Part shown: one piece after another, positions 46,335 to 54,872 of the stretch
Numbering within the stretch: position 1 is the first letter of the stretch
How the letters are laid out: every line of letters begins with the position of its first letter
Assembly: GCA_001314545.1 (NCBI GenBank)
Contig: LIHN01000001.1
Span: 212,180-276,179 of the forward strand
From: Bacteroidetes bacterium HLUCCA01
Lineage (GTDB): Bacteria; Bacteroidota; Rhodothermia; Balneolales; HLUCCA01
Length of the DNA stretch: 64,000 nt
Direction: 5' to 3'
Position numbers and translations under genes: made by a program
The notes under the pieces: model-generated
What the model was told of the DNA's origin: nothing
Databases searched by the model: none
Seen by the model: only the letters and a program-made list of their open reading frames with translations

Positions 46335-47018
46335 ATGTCAAAAGGACTTTCAAAAGAAGAGCTCGACTCTGATATCCTCATTACCATATATGCCCGTCTT
46401 TCCGTTTTTCTAAAGGAAAATACCACCGCCATGATTGCCTTTACGGTACTGGTACTGGCCCTGATTGGTGGTACAGTATGGTATACGGTCAACAGCGCCA
46501 ATCAGAGTGAGGCGGCACAGTCCTTCCTTGGTTATTCTGAGCAGTACATGACCAGTGGTGATTATGAATCCGCGCTCTATGGTACAGACGCTATTCTTGG
46601 CGTCGGGTTGGTTTCCATTGTTGAAAACTACGGTCGAACTGACGCCGGAAACCTGGCCCGATACTACGCGGCAGTTGCCTTTAAAGAATTGGGCGACAAC
46701 GATACTGCATTGGAGTACATGCGTAATTTCAAGGCGCCTGAGGGTATTCTTGGTGTAGGGGCCATTTCATTCTACGCTGTACTTCTGGATAATGCAGGGC
46801 TGCATCAGGAAGCCGCCCGGGAGTTTCGTCGGGCTGCCAACTGGGATAAGAACGAAGGAACTACACCACAGAATCTTCTTCGTGCTGCTCAGTCGGCTCT
46901 GCAGGCCGATGATTACTCTCAGGCCGATCAACTTGCAGCTGAAATCATTCGCGACTACCCCAATGCTGCTCAGGTTACCCAGGCGCAACGTATTGCCGGT
47001 ATGGTAGCCGCCCGTTAG
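46335..47018 (+). CDS. Membrane-anchored TPR protein (YfgM-like)
   Basis: 227 residues: cytoplasmic N terminus, one membrane helix (about 34-55, AMIAFTVLVLALIGGTVWYT), and tetratricopeptide-type helical repeats (ARYYAAVAFKELGDNDTALE, AVLLDNAGLHQEAAREFRRA, AADDYSQADQ-like). The layout is that of YfgM/ancillary SecYEG-interacting proteins, common in Bacteroidota. Precise role unknown. The gene has its own 81-base AT-rich upstream region and ends with a terminator. Confidence 0.82.
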   Translation: MSKGLSKEELDSDILITIYARLSVFLKENTTAMIAFTVLVLALIGGTVWYTVNSANQSEAAQSFLGYSEQYMTSGDYESALYGTDAILGVGLVSIVENYGRTDAGNLARYYAAVAFKELGDNDTALEYMRNFKAPEGILGVGAISFYAVLLDNAGLHQEAAREFRRAANWDKNEGTTPQNLLRAAQSALQADDYSQADQLAAEIIRDYPNAAQVTQAQRIAGMVAAR

Positions 47019-47039
47019 TCGGTTGTAGCTCTCTTATCT

Positions 47040-47073
47040 AAGCCCGGTTTTCACAGAAGACCGGGCTTTTTTT
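47040..47073 (+). terminator. Rho-independent terminator
   Basis: AAGCCCGGT (47040-47048) pairs with ACCGGGCTT (47060-47068); an 11-base loop and seven T (47067-47073). Closes the TPR-protein gene. Confidence 0.92.
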
Positions 47074-47179
47074 ATGTTATGATGGCTCTGTAAGAGCTGA
47101 TTCATGGTGCCTCGTTTCATCTTTACTTTGGAAAGGCTATTTTCAGGGTATCATCCAACCAAAAACTAGTTTATCGACT

Positions 47180-48856
47180 ATGAAACGTCTCATCGTTACA
47201 CTGCTATTGCTATTTACATCCCTCAACTTTTCTTCGGCCCAGATGGTATGGACCGATGTCTCCGCTGATGAAAACCTCCCCGAGGGGGTTCGTCTTTTCA
47301 GTGGTTTAGATGCAGGAAAACGGGTGTTCGCCTACTATCTGGAAGCTGATATGAACAACCCTTCCATCATTGTTCATCCATATATTGGTCAAGCCAGACC
47401 CACTACATCGTTCACCAGTGACGTTGGAGCTATCGCTGCGATCAACGCCGGATACTTCAACGTAAATACGGGGGGATCGGTAAGCGCTGTGGTCATGCCG
47501 GGACAACAGGTTGAGGCCATCAACATCCTCAGTGTTGTCCGCGACGAAATTGCGTACCCCGTTACCCGTGCATTCTATGGTGTGAATGAAGACCGATCTT
47601 CGAGGATTGACTGGATTTACCATTTTGGCAACCGTTTTGAAGACCTTTACTGGTATAGTGCTCCTACTGCAAACGTTCCCGGCACCCCGGCACCTACGCC
47701 GAGCCGGGAACAAGGTAATCTCTATGAAAATCTACTCATGGGCGTAGGCGGCGGACCTGTATTGGTCAAAAACGGAGAGATTAACTACACCTATACCGAA
47801 GAGGGTTTTTTTGGAAATTCCGGCCTCGTTGGCGATCAGCGGCGGGCCCGAACCGCAGTCGGGTTTACGGATGACAACAAAGTAATTATGCTTGTTGTTG
47901 ATTTTGGCAGAATTGTAGACGGAGTAATTTACACGGGCATGACTTTGCCGGAAGTTGCCGATTTGATGCTCTCGCTGGGCGCTGTTGAAGCCATGAACCT
48001 TGATGGTGGCGGCTCATCTACCATGAGTGTGGATGGTCGCCTGATTAACAGACCCAATGGCACTACTACACAACGATCCGTACCCTCCATTTTGAGCATT
48101 GTGCCATCGGACTCGCTGAAAATTCCACCGCCACCGCTGGGCGAAGTCATTATTGATACGGAAGAAGATGGTGTTACTTTTACAGGCGGCGACTGGTTTC
48201 AAACGGCCAATTTTGGTGATTCCTACGGTGGAGCTGCGTCGGCTTCATGGCTGGTACCACCGGGAGACGGCTCTCAGTTTGCCAGCTACCTTCCGGACCT
48301 TCAGAATGCCCGCTATGAAGTATACGGCTGGTGGTCGGCCTCATCAAACCGGACCAACAACACCCCTTATACTATAACACACGCAGACGGAAGCACAACG
48401 GTGCGGGTTGATCAAAAGGTAAATAATGCCCAGTGGGTGTCGCTAGGCGAATATCAGTTCACAGGAACAGCATCTGATCAGGTAGTTGTATCCAATGATG
48501 CTGGTGGTGGTGACTATGTTGTGGCGGATGCCATTCGTTTCAGACAAACTACCCCGGCAGTTGTGAGTACCCCACTGAAATCAGCGTTGCCGGAATCCCT
48601 GCGTCTCCATCAAAATTTCCCCAATCCTTTCAATCCCGTAACCAGCATTTCTTTTGATTTGTCCGCGGCAGGAAATGTTACGATTGAGATCTATGACATG
48701 ACGGGCCGTTTGCTGGAAACCGTTTACTCGGGTGTGTTACCTGCCGGTAATCATGCCGTTCAATTTGATGCATCCGGATATGCCAGCGGCAGTTACGTCT
48801 ACTCGCTCCGTACGCAAGACGTACGCCTCACGCGACGAATGACACTGATCAAATAA
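47180..48856 (+). CDS. Secreted phosphodiester glycosidase-like protein with golvesin and T9SS domains
   Basis: 558 residues in four parts: signal peptide (1-20); a NAGPA/DUF2233 domain (about 60-315) with AAINAGYFN, GVGGGPVLVKNG, RTAVGF and the hallmark NLDGGGSSTM; a golvesin/Xly carbohydrate-binding-like domain (about 325-460, WFQTANFGDSYGGAASASW, YEVYGWWSASSNRTNN, VVADAIRF); and a C-terminal type A sorting domain (LHQNFPNPFNPVTSISFDL) for type IX secretion. NAGPA domains cleave sugar-1-phosphodiester bonds, so the protein may act on surface or exopolymers. Single gene. Confidence 0.88.
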   Translation: MKRLIVTLLLLFTSLNFSSAQMVWTDVSADENLPEGVRLFSGLDAGKRVFAYYLEADMNNPSIIVHPYIGQARPTTSFTSDVGAIAAINAGYFNVNTGGSVSAVVMPGQQVEAINILSVVRDEIAYPVTRAFYGVNEDRSSRIDWIYHFGNRFEDLYWYSAPTANVPGTPAPTPSREQGNLYENLLMGVGGGPVLVKNGEINYTYTEEGFFGNSGLVGDQRRARTAVGFTDDNKVIMLVVDFGRIVDGVIYTGMTLPEVADLMLSLGAVEAMNLDGGGSSTMSVDGRLINRPNGTTTQRSVPSILSIVPSDSLKIPPPPLGEVIIDTEEDGVTFTGGDWFQTANFGDSYGGAASASWLVPPGDGSQFASYLPDLQNARYEVYGWWSASSNRTNNTPYTITHADGSTTVRVDQKVNNAQWVSLGEYQFTGTASDQVVVSNDAGGGDYVVADAIRFRQTTPAVVSTPLKSALPESLRLHQNFPNPFNPVTSISFDLSAAGNVTIEIYDMTGRLLETVYSGVLPAGNHAVQFDASGYASGSYVYSLRTQDVRLTRRMTLIK

Positions 48857-49012
48857 TCTGTTACCCCACAATTTACAACTGCATCGCCATCAGTTTATTC
48901 CGTAACTGGAGTGGCTGTATCTCCGGAATACGCGGAAGAATACCGGATAGCGATGTGGTTGTTTTTGGGGCTTCTGCCCTTCAGGCGCAATATCCTTCTC
49001 CTAAACGTTGCC

Positions 49013-50215
49013 TTAGTCTACGGAAGCAGCGAGCGCACGGGCAATATCGTGCTGGATATCGGAAATATGCTCCAATCCAACACTGATTCGTATCAGACCT
49101 GCATCAATCCCAACAGCTTTACGGTCCGTTTCAGAGAGTTTCGAATGTGTAGTACTCGCCGGATGTGTTGCGATGGTTCGGGTATCACCAAGATTGGCTG
49201 TAAGTGAACATAATTGAAGATTGTTCAGAAACCTCCTGCCCCGTTCCAGTCCGCCTTTAACTGTAAAGCACACCATTGCACCGCCGCTGAGCATTTGTTT
49301 TCGTGCCAGATCCATCTTGGGATAGTCAGGCAGAAACGGATAGCGCACCCTCTCAAGATGATTCATTTGGTTACCTTGCAACCATCGCGCCAGTTCAAAA
49401 GCATTGCTGCAATGCTTTTCCATGCGTACAGCCAGGGTTTCCAGACTTTTGGAGAAAATCCAGGCATTAAATGGCGACATCGCCGGGCCTGAATGCCTTG
49501 CAAAAAATCGCAGCTCCCTGATTACATCCTTTTTGCCCACAATAATACCACCCAGAGCCCTGCCCTGTCCGTCAATAAACTTCGTTGCAGAGTGCGTAAT
49601 GATGTCGGCACCAAACACTGCAGGTTGCTGTACATAGGGAGTGGCAAAACAGTTGTCGACATTCAGCAGCAGGTTATGTTTTTTGGCTAAGACACCCAAC
49701 ATCGACAAATCCACAAGATCTAAACCTGGATTGGATGGTGTTTCAGCGAAAATCATGCGGGTATTCGGCTGAATTGCGCGCTCCCAATCCTGCTGGTCTG
49801 CGTTGGTATCTACATAGGTGTGCGTAATCCCCCAGCGTGGCAAAAGCATGGTAATGACCTGGTGCGTGGACCCAAAAACCGCTCTGGACGCAACCAAATG
49901 GTCTCCACTTTTTAGAATACCGGCCAGGCTGACAAAAACTGCAGCCATTCCAGAAGCTGTAGTCAGGCCATCTTCGGCCTGCTCCAGCATACACATTTTC
50001 TCTACCAACTCATTGGTATTGGGATTGGAAAATCGGGTGTAAATGCTGCCGGGTTCCTCATCAGCAAACATGGCCCTCGCCTGCTCTGCGTCTTCAAAGG
50101 TAAAACTGGACGTCATGTACAGGGGGACTGCATGCTCCCGGTTTTGTGTGCGTTCTGCCTGAATCCGGATGGCGAGTGTTTGTGGATGCAGCTTATGATC
50201 GGCGGGATTGTTCAT
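49013..50215 (-). CDS. metZ: O-succinyl/O-acetylhomoserine sulfhydrylase (MetZ-type)
   Basis: PLP-dependent Cys/Met metabolism enzyme, about 400 residues. It makes homocysteine directly from sulfide and an acylhomoserine. Motifs: YTRFSNPNTNELVEKM, TASGMAAVF, and the PLP-Lys segment HSATKFIDGQGRALGG; the C-terminal ISVGLEHISDI is family-typical. ATG 50215 or 50236 could be the start. Cystathionine gamma-synthase or -lyase activity cannot be excluded, but the HSATKFIDGQGR context favours MetZ. Two-base gap or small overlap with the OsmC gene. Confidence 0.87.
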   Translation of the reverse strand: MNNPADHKLHPQTLAIRIQAERTQNREHAVPLYMTSSFTFEDAEQARAMFADEEPGSIYTRFSNPNTNELVEKMCMLEQAEDGLTTASGMAAVFVSLAGILKSGDHLVASRAVFGSTHQVITMLLPRWGITHTYVDTNADQQDWERAIQPNTRMIFAETPSNPGLDLVDLSMLGVLAKKHNLLLNVDNCFATPYVQQPAVFGADIITHSATKFIDGQGRALGGIIVGKKDVIRELRFFARHSGPAMSPFNAWIFSKSLETLAVRMEKHCSNAFELARWLQGNQMNHLERVRYPFLPDYPKMDLARKQMLSGGAMVCFTVKGGLERGRRFLNNLQLCSLTANLGDTRTIATHPASTTHSKLSETDRKAVGIDAGLIRISVGLEHISDIQHDIARALAASVD

Positions 50216-50216
50216 T

Positions 50217-50636
50217 TCAGACGAATCGTACCTCATGGGATATTTCAGCTTTTCCTTCAAGCATCTTGGATACGGAACAATACTTATCCATTGATAATGC
50301 CGCCGCTTTTACTGCTTTGGGGTGCTGCTCTTCACCCAGGCCACCAAGGGTAAATATCACGTGAATTTTTTTAAACAGCGACGGAACCTCATCCGGATCA
50401 CGTTCTCCTTCAATTTCAACATCGATGGAGGTCGGTTCTATCTTTTGTTTTCGCAGGATACTGATGATGTCAATGGTTGAGCATCCTCCCACTCCCATGA
50501 GCAGTAACTGCATAGGTCGGGCGCCCAGGTTGTGACCACCTATCGATGGGTTACCATCTATCGACACGACATTTCCCGTGTCGTTTGTTGCTTCCATGTG
50601 GTAGTCGATATCGACTCGTTTTACGTGTACTTTCAT
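50217..50636 (-). CDS. OsmC-family thiol peroxidase-like protein
   Basis: 139 residues. Two conserved redox cysteines, in GVGGCSTIDIISIL (near 52) and DKYCSVSKML (near 119), with the ARPMQLLLMG helix, place it in the OsmC/Ohr superfamily, YhfA-like branch. Family members reduce organic or lipid hydroperoxides. Sits between the ADP-ribosylglycohydrolase-like gene and metZ; sulfur chemistry may link it to MetZ, but this is only context. Confidence 0.9.
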   Translation of the reverse strand: MKVHVKRVDIDYHMEATNDTGNVVSIDGNPSIGGHNLGARPMQLLLMGVGGCSTIDIISILRKQKIEPTSIDVEIEGERDPDEVPSLFKKIHVIFTLGGLGEEQHPKAVKAAALSMDKYCSVSKMLEGKAEISHEVRFV

Positions 50637-50645
50637 AATCTAAAA

Positions 50646-51560
50646 TTAATGTGCATAGTTAAATACGGCAGCCTCAACACTTTCTTTAACCTTGAGCTTA
50701 CCCAGCCAGGAGTCTGGCATGACGCTTTTTCCGTGCAGCGCCCCGAACAGGCTGCCCAAATAGAATCCAACGGCACCACTGGTTCCTCCAAGGTTGGTAG
50801 TTGCTGTCAGAGCCTGTTCAAAGCTGTTGTGGTGTTTAAAGAAGGCGCTGCCTACAAAAGCCAGGACGTTGTCTGCATTATTGTTGATATCGCCGCACGC
50901 GCTGGCAACTACATCCAGCGGCTGGCTCAGTAGCGGTTCGGTAAGCTGCATGCGGCGTTTCATTTTATAGTCGTGCGGGAAGTGAGACTCGGCCTCATCC
51001 GCATATTCCATGGCTTTCTGAACAAATGCGATACGGTCAAAGTGTTCTGCATCAGTTTTGAAAAGGTCGGACAGTAACCGAAGATAAATCCATACGCCCT
51101 GCTGCCAGACTACCGATACGGGTGAGAGACTTTTAAGCCAGTCTGCAATATCGCTGACTGAATTCTTGCCAGCACAAAGACGATATGCCGCAGGCAAGGC
51201 AAATGCAAACGTATAATGACCTTCATCCGGGAAAGGTGGCCAGGGAAAGGTTGCACTTTTGGGCCAAAGCATCTGAAACCGGTTGAAACTGTCTTTGATG
51301 TTAAAAGCAAAACCTTGCAGATCAGGCAGCGGACGGGATGCTTTCAGAACTGCCAGCATAGCCTCCGTCTGACGGGCTGTGCTACCGGCCGGTAAGGCAT
51401 AGAAGGTATCCGACTCTGGTCGGGCAGCGAGACTTTCAATTTTGCCAAATGTATGTTTGATCTGCTCAGGTGTCATTCCCTCTGCAGGCAGCGCCATGCT
51501 CTCACCTAGCGAAGCGGCCAGACAGCTGGCCAGAAACCGGTCATTAAGGATTACATTCAT
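50646..51560 (-). CDS. ADP-ribosylglycohydrolase-like protein lacking metal motifs
   Basis: 304 residues with the ADP-ribosylglycohydrolase (DraG/ARH) architecture: N-terminal RFLASCLAASLGESMALPAE plus GMTPEQIKHTFG (normally GxxxGDALGxxxE), and C-terminal HNSFEQALTATTNLGG followed by AVGFYLGSLFGALHGK and a P-DSW end. The two magnesium motifs are changed: TDDT is TARQT (61-65), and GGDTDT is GGTSGA (258-263). It should therefore bind ADP-ribose-like ligands, if anything, without hydrolysing them. Downstream of argH in the arginine transcript. Family call is from motif memory. Confidence 0.7.
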   Translation of the reverse strand: MNVILNDRFLASCLAASLGESMALPAEGMTPEQIKHTFGKIESLAARPESDTFYALPAGSTARQTEAMLAVLKASRPLPDLQGFAFNIKDSFNRFQMLWPKSATFPWPPFPDEGHYTFAFALPAAYRLCAGKNSVSDIADWLKSLSPVSVVWQQGVWIYLRLLSDLFKTDAEHFDRIAFVQKAMEYADEAESHFPHDYKMKRRMQLTEPLLSQPLDVVASACGDINNNADNVLAFVGSAFFKHHNSFEQALTATTNLGGTSGAVGFYLGSLFGALHGKSVMPDSWLGKLKVKESVEAAVFNYAH

Positions 51561-51600
51561 AGTGAATCAGGTTAATCAATGTGATTGCTGCAACAGGCGG

Positions 51601-52953
51601 TCAATGCAGCAAGGTATGGATAATTTTGTCGTTTTTTTGTCGTTGCGTGTCAATCCAGAAGCTGGCTGCGCTACGTTGTTCATGCACATATTTTGCATGC
51701 ATTTCCTGATTGTTTCGGTCGTACGATGATTGCAGCGCCTCATCGTCCGGCACAACCGACTGATCTGCGTTCTTTCCGGCCAGCCGGTAAGCATCACGAA
51801 ATGGCATACCACCGGCTACAAGTCGGTTGGCTTCATGGGTAGCAAAGACTTCCGGTGTCAGGCTTCGTGCGCAGGCTTCCGGATTGATTTCAGTACCACG
51901 GATACAGTGCTGAACAGCTTGCGTGAGGTCTTTTGCCGCAAATATACCATCCATAACAGCCCGTTTGGTAACCTGAAGATCACGATGGTATCCTGAAGTT
52001 AAATTACTTCCTGCTGAAGCAAGTTCGGCAGCGATGCCGTTAAACCGATGACTTCCCGCACGTATCAATTCCCATGCATCAGGATTGCGCTTTTGTGGCA
52101 TGATACTGCTTCCACTGGTCTGGTCGTCACTGAACCGGAAATACCCAAAAGCCGGATGTGCGAACAAAATCATGTCAGCAGCCAATCGGTTGTACGTATG
52201 TGCTGCGTAACCGAGCGCGTCTACTACCCTTCGCTCAAGTACCCCTCTACCGGGTTGAACTGCGTTGACAGCCCATTGAACTTCCGGAAACCCCATTTTT
52301 CCTGCTGCAAATGCGCGGTCTAGGGTGAAATACGGAACCCCATAACCTGCAGCGCTTCCCAGCGGTGATCGGTTAACCTCGCGATAAGCAGACTGAATGG
52401 ATCGGATATCAGCCAGCAACATATCCTGCCATCCGGCGCACCAGTTTGCAACCGAGGTAGGCATGGCCGGTTGCGTGTGGGTCAAACCGGCGAAAAAAAC
52501 ACGTTCACCTTCGAGCCGCAGACCTTCCAGTTGGTCAATAATGGCAATCCAATCTGAAGCAATTTCAAGTATAGTATCTTTGAGGAAGAGCCTCACGTCC
52601 GTGGCTACCTGGTCGTTGCGGGAACGACCCGTATGAATTTTTTTCCCGGCATCACCGCAATCGGCTATAAGATTTCGTTCGATGCATGAATGTACATCCT
52701 CATCGGTGTCGAGCAGGGTAAATTTACCGTCCTTCCATTGCCGGTAATACGATTTCAATGCCCCGGAAACCGCAATGAATTCATCCTCTGCGTAAATACC
52801 CATGCGATGCAACATACTGGCCTGAGCGAAATTCCCGATTATATCATACGGTAGCAGAAACTGGTCATACGACCGGTCTTCAGTTGTAGTAAATCGGTCG
52901 AACCATGCTCTGTCCTGACCGGATATATCGTCTTTTTGCCAAATTTTATTCAT
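51601..52953 (-). CDS. argH: Argininosuccinate lyase
   Basis: Last step of arginine synthesis, splitting argininosuccinate to arginine and fumarate. 450 residues. Family motifs: HTGRSRNDQVATDVRLFLKD, FAGLTHTQPAMPTSV, and the superfamily signature GSSIMPQKRNPDAWEL. There is no C-terminal acetyltransferase extension, so it is not an ArgH(A) fusion that could make N-acetylglutamate. 25 bases after argE. Confidence 0.96.
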   Translation of the reverse strand: MNKIWQKDDISGQDRAWFDRFTTTEDRSYDQFLLPYDIIGNFAQASMLHRMGIYAEDEFIAVSGALKSYYRQWKDGKFTLLDTDEDVHSCIERNLIADCGDAGKKIHTGRSRNDQVATDVRLFLKDTILEIASDWIAIIDQLEGLRLEGERVFFAGLTHTQPAMPTSVANWCAGWQDMLLADIRSIQSAYREVNRSPLGSAAGYGVPYFTLDRAFAAGKMGFPEVQWAVNAVQPGRGVLERRVVDALGYAAHTYNRLAADMILFAHPAFGYFRFSDDQTSGSSIMPQKRNPDAWELIRAGSHRFNGIAAELASAGSNLTSGYHRDLQVTKRAVMDGIFAAKDLTQAVQHCIRGTEINPEACARSLTPEVFATHEANRLVAGGMPFRDAYRLAGKNADQSVVPDDEALQSSYDRNNQEMHAKYVHEQRSAASFWIDTQRQKNDKIIHTLLH

Positions 52954-52978
52954 ACAGACTTCGCGTTAAGGTGCGGGT

Positions 52979-54094
52979 TCACGGGTTCAGTCCCAGCTTG
53001 GACGGATCACTAAAATAGGACGTGATGATATCCATATAGAGCCGGACTCCTGCGTTAAGCTGCGCTATTTCGATGTGCTCGTTATGCTTGTGGGACAATT
53101 CGCTGTGTCCGGGACCTATTTTTACCACCGGAATGTCCGACAGAAATACCCAGTCAGACGCGGTAGGACTGCCAACATACTCCTTGCCTGACGCCGTGCG
53201 GGCACACCGTGCTATCCAGGCATAGCTATCGGTCTGAGTGCTGACAAAACGGTCGCTGACAACATCGATACTACATGGTAGTGCTTCTTCCAGCGATTGG
53301 ATAATTTGGGTGTTCGGGACTTCTGGAATGGTTCGGATGTCCAGAATGACACGTACCTGCTCCGGCATTGCATTATTGACCGTTCCTCCCTCCACTCGTG
53401 TCGGTGTGATTTTAACTTTACCGATAAATGGATTTTCGGTTTTAAAATGAATGGATTCAAGTTTTTTAAGGATATCGGCCATGCCATAAATTGCATTATT
53501 TCCATAAACGCGGGCGGCGTGACCGGACTCTCCGCGTACAGTAAGCCGGACAACCAGTAGTCCTTTCTGTGCAATGCAGGGCGACAGGGATGTGGGTTCT
53601 CCGATCAGCGCAGCATCGGGTTTGGTCAATCGGTTGTCATCAATAAGGCTGCGTAAATACGCCATTCCGTTGTATTCTCCGGATGTTTCCTCACAAATTG
53701 TCAATGCGAAGCTCACTTTCCCGCAGTTCGGTTTCCACCCGGAATTGGCCAGGTTCAGCAACGCTTTGAGCATGGCTGTACCGCTCCCTTTCGCATCGGT
53801 AGTCCCCCGCCCCCAAATACATCCATCTTTCTCCTGCGGATTGAACGGGTCTCCATGGTGTTGGTCGGACGGAGGAACGACATCTGAGTGAGAATTCAGC
53901 AGCAGCCATGGCCCCGGCTGCAATGAATCACACGAGAAAAGCAGATTGTCTCCATAGCGATGTACCTCAAGCAAATCTGTATCACGAACGGCTTTCTCCA
54001 GCCAGTCTGCCAGATCCTGTTCATGCGTACTCAGACTTGGGAAACTCACCAGTTTTTTCAGCAGCTCCTTGGCTTCACAGTCAAGAATATTCAT
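52979..54094 (-). CDS. argE: M20-family N-acyl-citrulline/ornithine deacylase
   Basis: 371-residue M20 metallopeptidase in the ArgE/DapE/LysK family. First metal motif LLLNSHSDVVPP, second GRGTTDAKGSG, catalytic-Glu pair CEETSGEYNG, dimerisation domain from about 175. Because the operon's carbamoyltransferase is of the N-acylornithine type, the natural substrate is probably N-acetyl- or N-succinyl-citrulline rather than N-acetylornithine. One base lies between the argB stop and its start. Confidence 0.9.
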   Translation of the reverse strand: MNILDCEAKELLKKLVSFPSLSTHEQDLADWLEKAVRDTDLLEVHRYGDNLLFSCDSLQPGPWLLLNSHSDVVPPSDQHHGDPFNPQEKDGCIWGRGTTDAKGSGTAMLKALLNLANSGWKPNCGKVSFALTICEETSGEYNGMAYLRSLIDDNRLTKPDAALIGEPTSLSPCIAQKGLLVVRLTVRGESGHAARVYGNNAIYGMADILKKLESIHFKTENPFIGKVKITPTRVEGGTVNNAMPEQVRVILDIRTIPEVPNTQIIQSLEEALPCSIDVVSDRFVSTQTDSYAWIARCARTASGKEYVGSPTASDWVFLSDIPVVKIGPGHSELSHKHNEHIEIAQLNAGVRLYMDIITSYFSDPSKLGLNP

Positions 54095-54095
54095 A

Positions 54096-54872
54096 TCAGT
54101 CGATTTTAAGTAGTGTTCCGCGATTGCGAACCAAACCGGAAGGGTTGGTTAATCGGACGGTGGCTATTCCTGCTTTCAGTGCCCTGAAACCCGTGTACAA
54201 CTTGGGTACCATCCCTGCATTGATCCAACCGTCTTTTTTTCCGGTCTCATAAGCTTCCGGATTCATACTATGAACAGGTCGACCATGCCTGTCGAGCACC
54301 GCCTCCGGTTCCATAAGCATGACCAGTTCACGTGCCGCTAGTGCGGAGGCAAGGTTAATGGCAAAGGTATCGGCATTGATGTTCAGCAGTCCCTGATCCG
54401 GCGACCAGGTCAGGCATCCTACAACCGGCAGCATACCGGCGTTCAGCAGCACATGAAGCAAGGTCGGATTCACGTGTTCGATTTCTCCGACCAGCTGAAA
54501 ATCCACCTCGCACTCATCTATGAGCAAGGGTTCACGCTTGCGTGACCGGGTAAGTTCACCGTCGGTCCCATTAATTCCGACAGCCTGAATTCCCCGCTCA
54601 CGCAGTGCTGAAACCAGATTTATATTCACACTCCCTCCGACGGTATACTTGAGAACCTCCAGATCTTCCGAGGCTGTTATCCGCCTGCCCTGAACTTGTT
54701 TGGGAGGAATACCCAGTCGGTGCGATAACGCGTTGATTTGTTTGCCTCCCCCGTGTACCAGCACTACCGACCGTGACTGTTGAAGCGCCTGCTCTACGTA
54801 ATCGAAAATCAGTGCCAGCTGCTCCGGCTGGTCGGTAAGACTTCCGCTGATTTTTATAACGACAGGTTCCAT
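54096..54872 (-). CDS. argB: N-acetylglutamate kinase
   Basis: Amino-acid-kinase fold, 258 residues: VVIKISGSLTDQP, LVHGGGKQINALSHRLG, VGINGTDGELTRS, and the metal/nucleotide segment LLNINADTFAINLASALAAR. No N-acetyltransferase domain is fused. Whether it phosphorylates N-acetyl- or N-succinylglutamate is open, as with other genes of this operon. The N-terminal arm of arginine-inhibited hexameric NAGKs is lacking, which suggests little direct arginine feedback. Overlaps argF by 19 bases. Confidence 0.93.
   Translation of the reverse strand: MEPVVIKISGSLTDQPEQLALIFDYVEQALQQSRSVVLVHGGGKQINALSHRLGIPPKQVQGRRITASEDLEVLKYTVGGSVNINLVSALRERGIQAVGINGTDGELTRSRKREPLLIDECEVDFQLVGEIEHVNPTLLHVLLNAGMLPVVGCLTWSPDQGLLNINADTFAINLASALAARELVMLMEPEAVLDRHGRPVHSMNPEAYETGKKDGWINAGMVPKLYTGFRALKAGIATVRLTNPSGLVRNRGTLLKID

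Noticed and set aside
50646..51560. ADP-ribosylglycohydrolase-like gene as a decaying pseudogene
   Set aside because: No frameshift or stop, and the hydrophobic core and C-terminal motifs are kept; only the metal ligands are altered.
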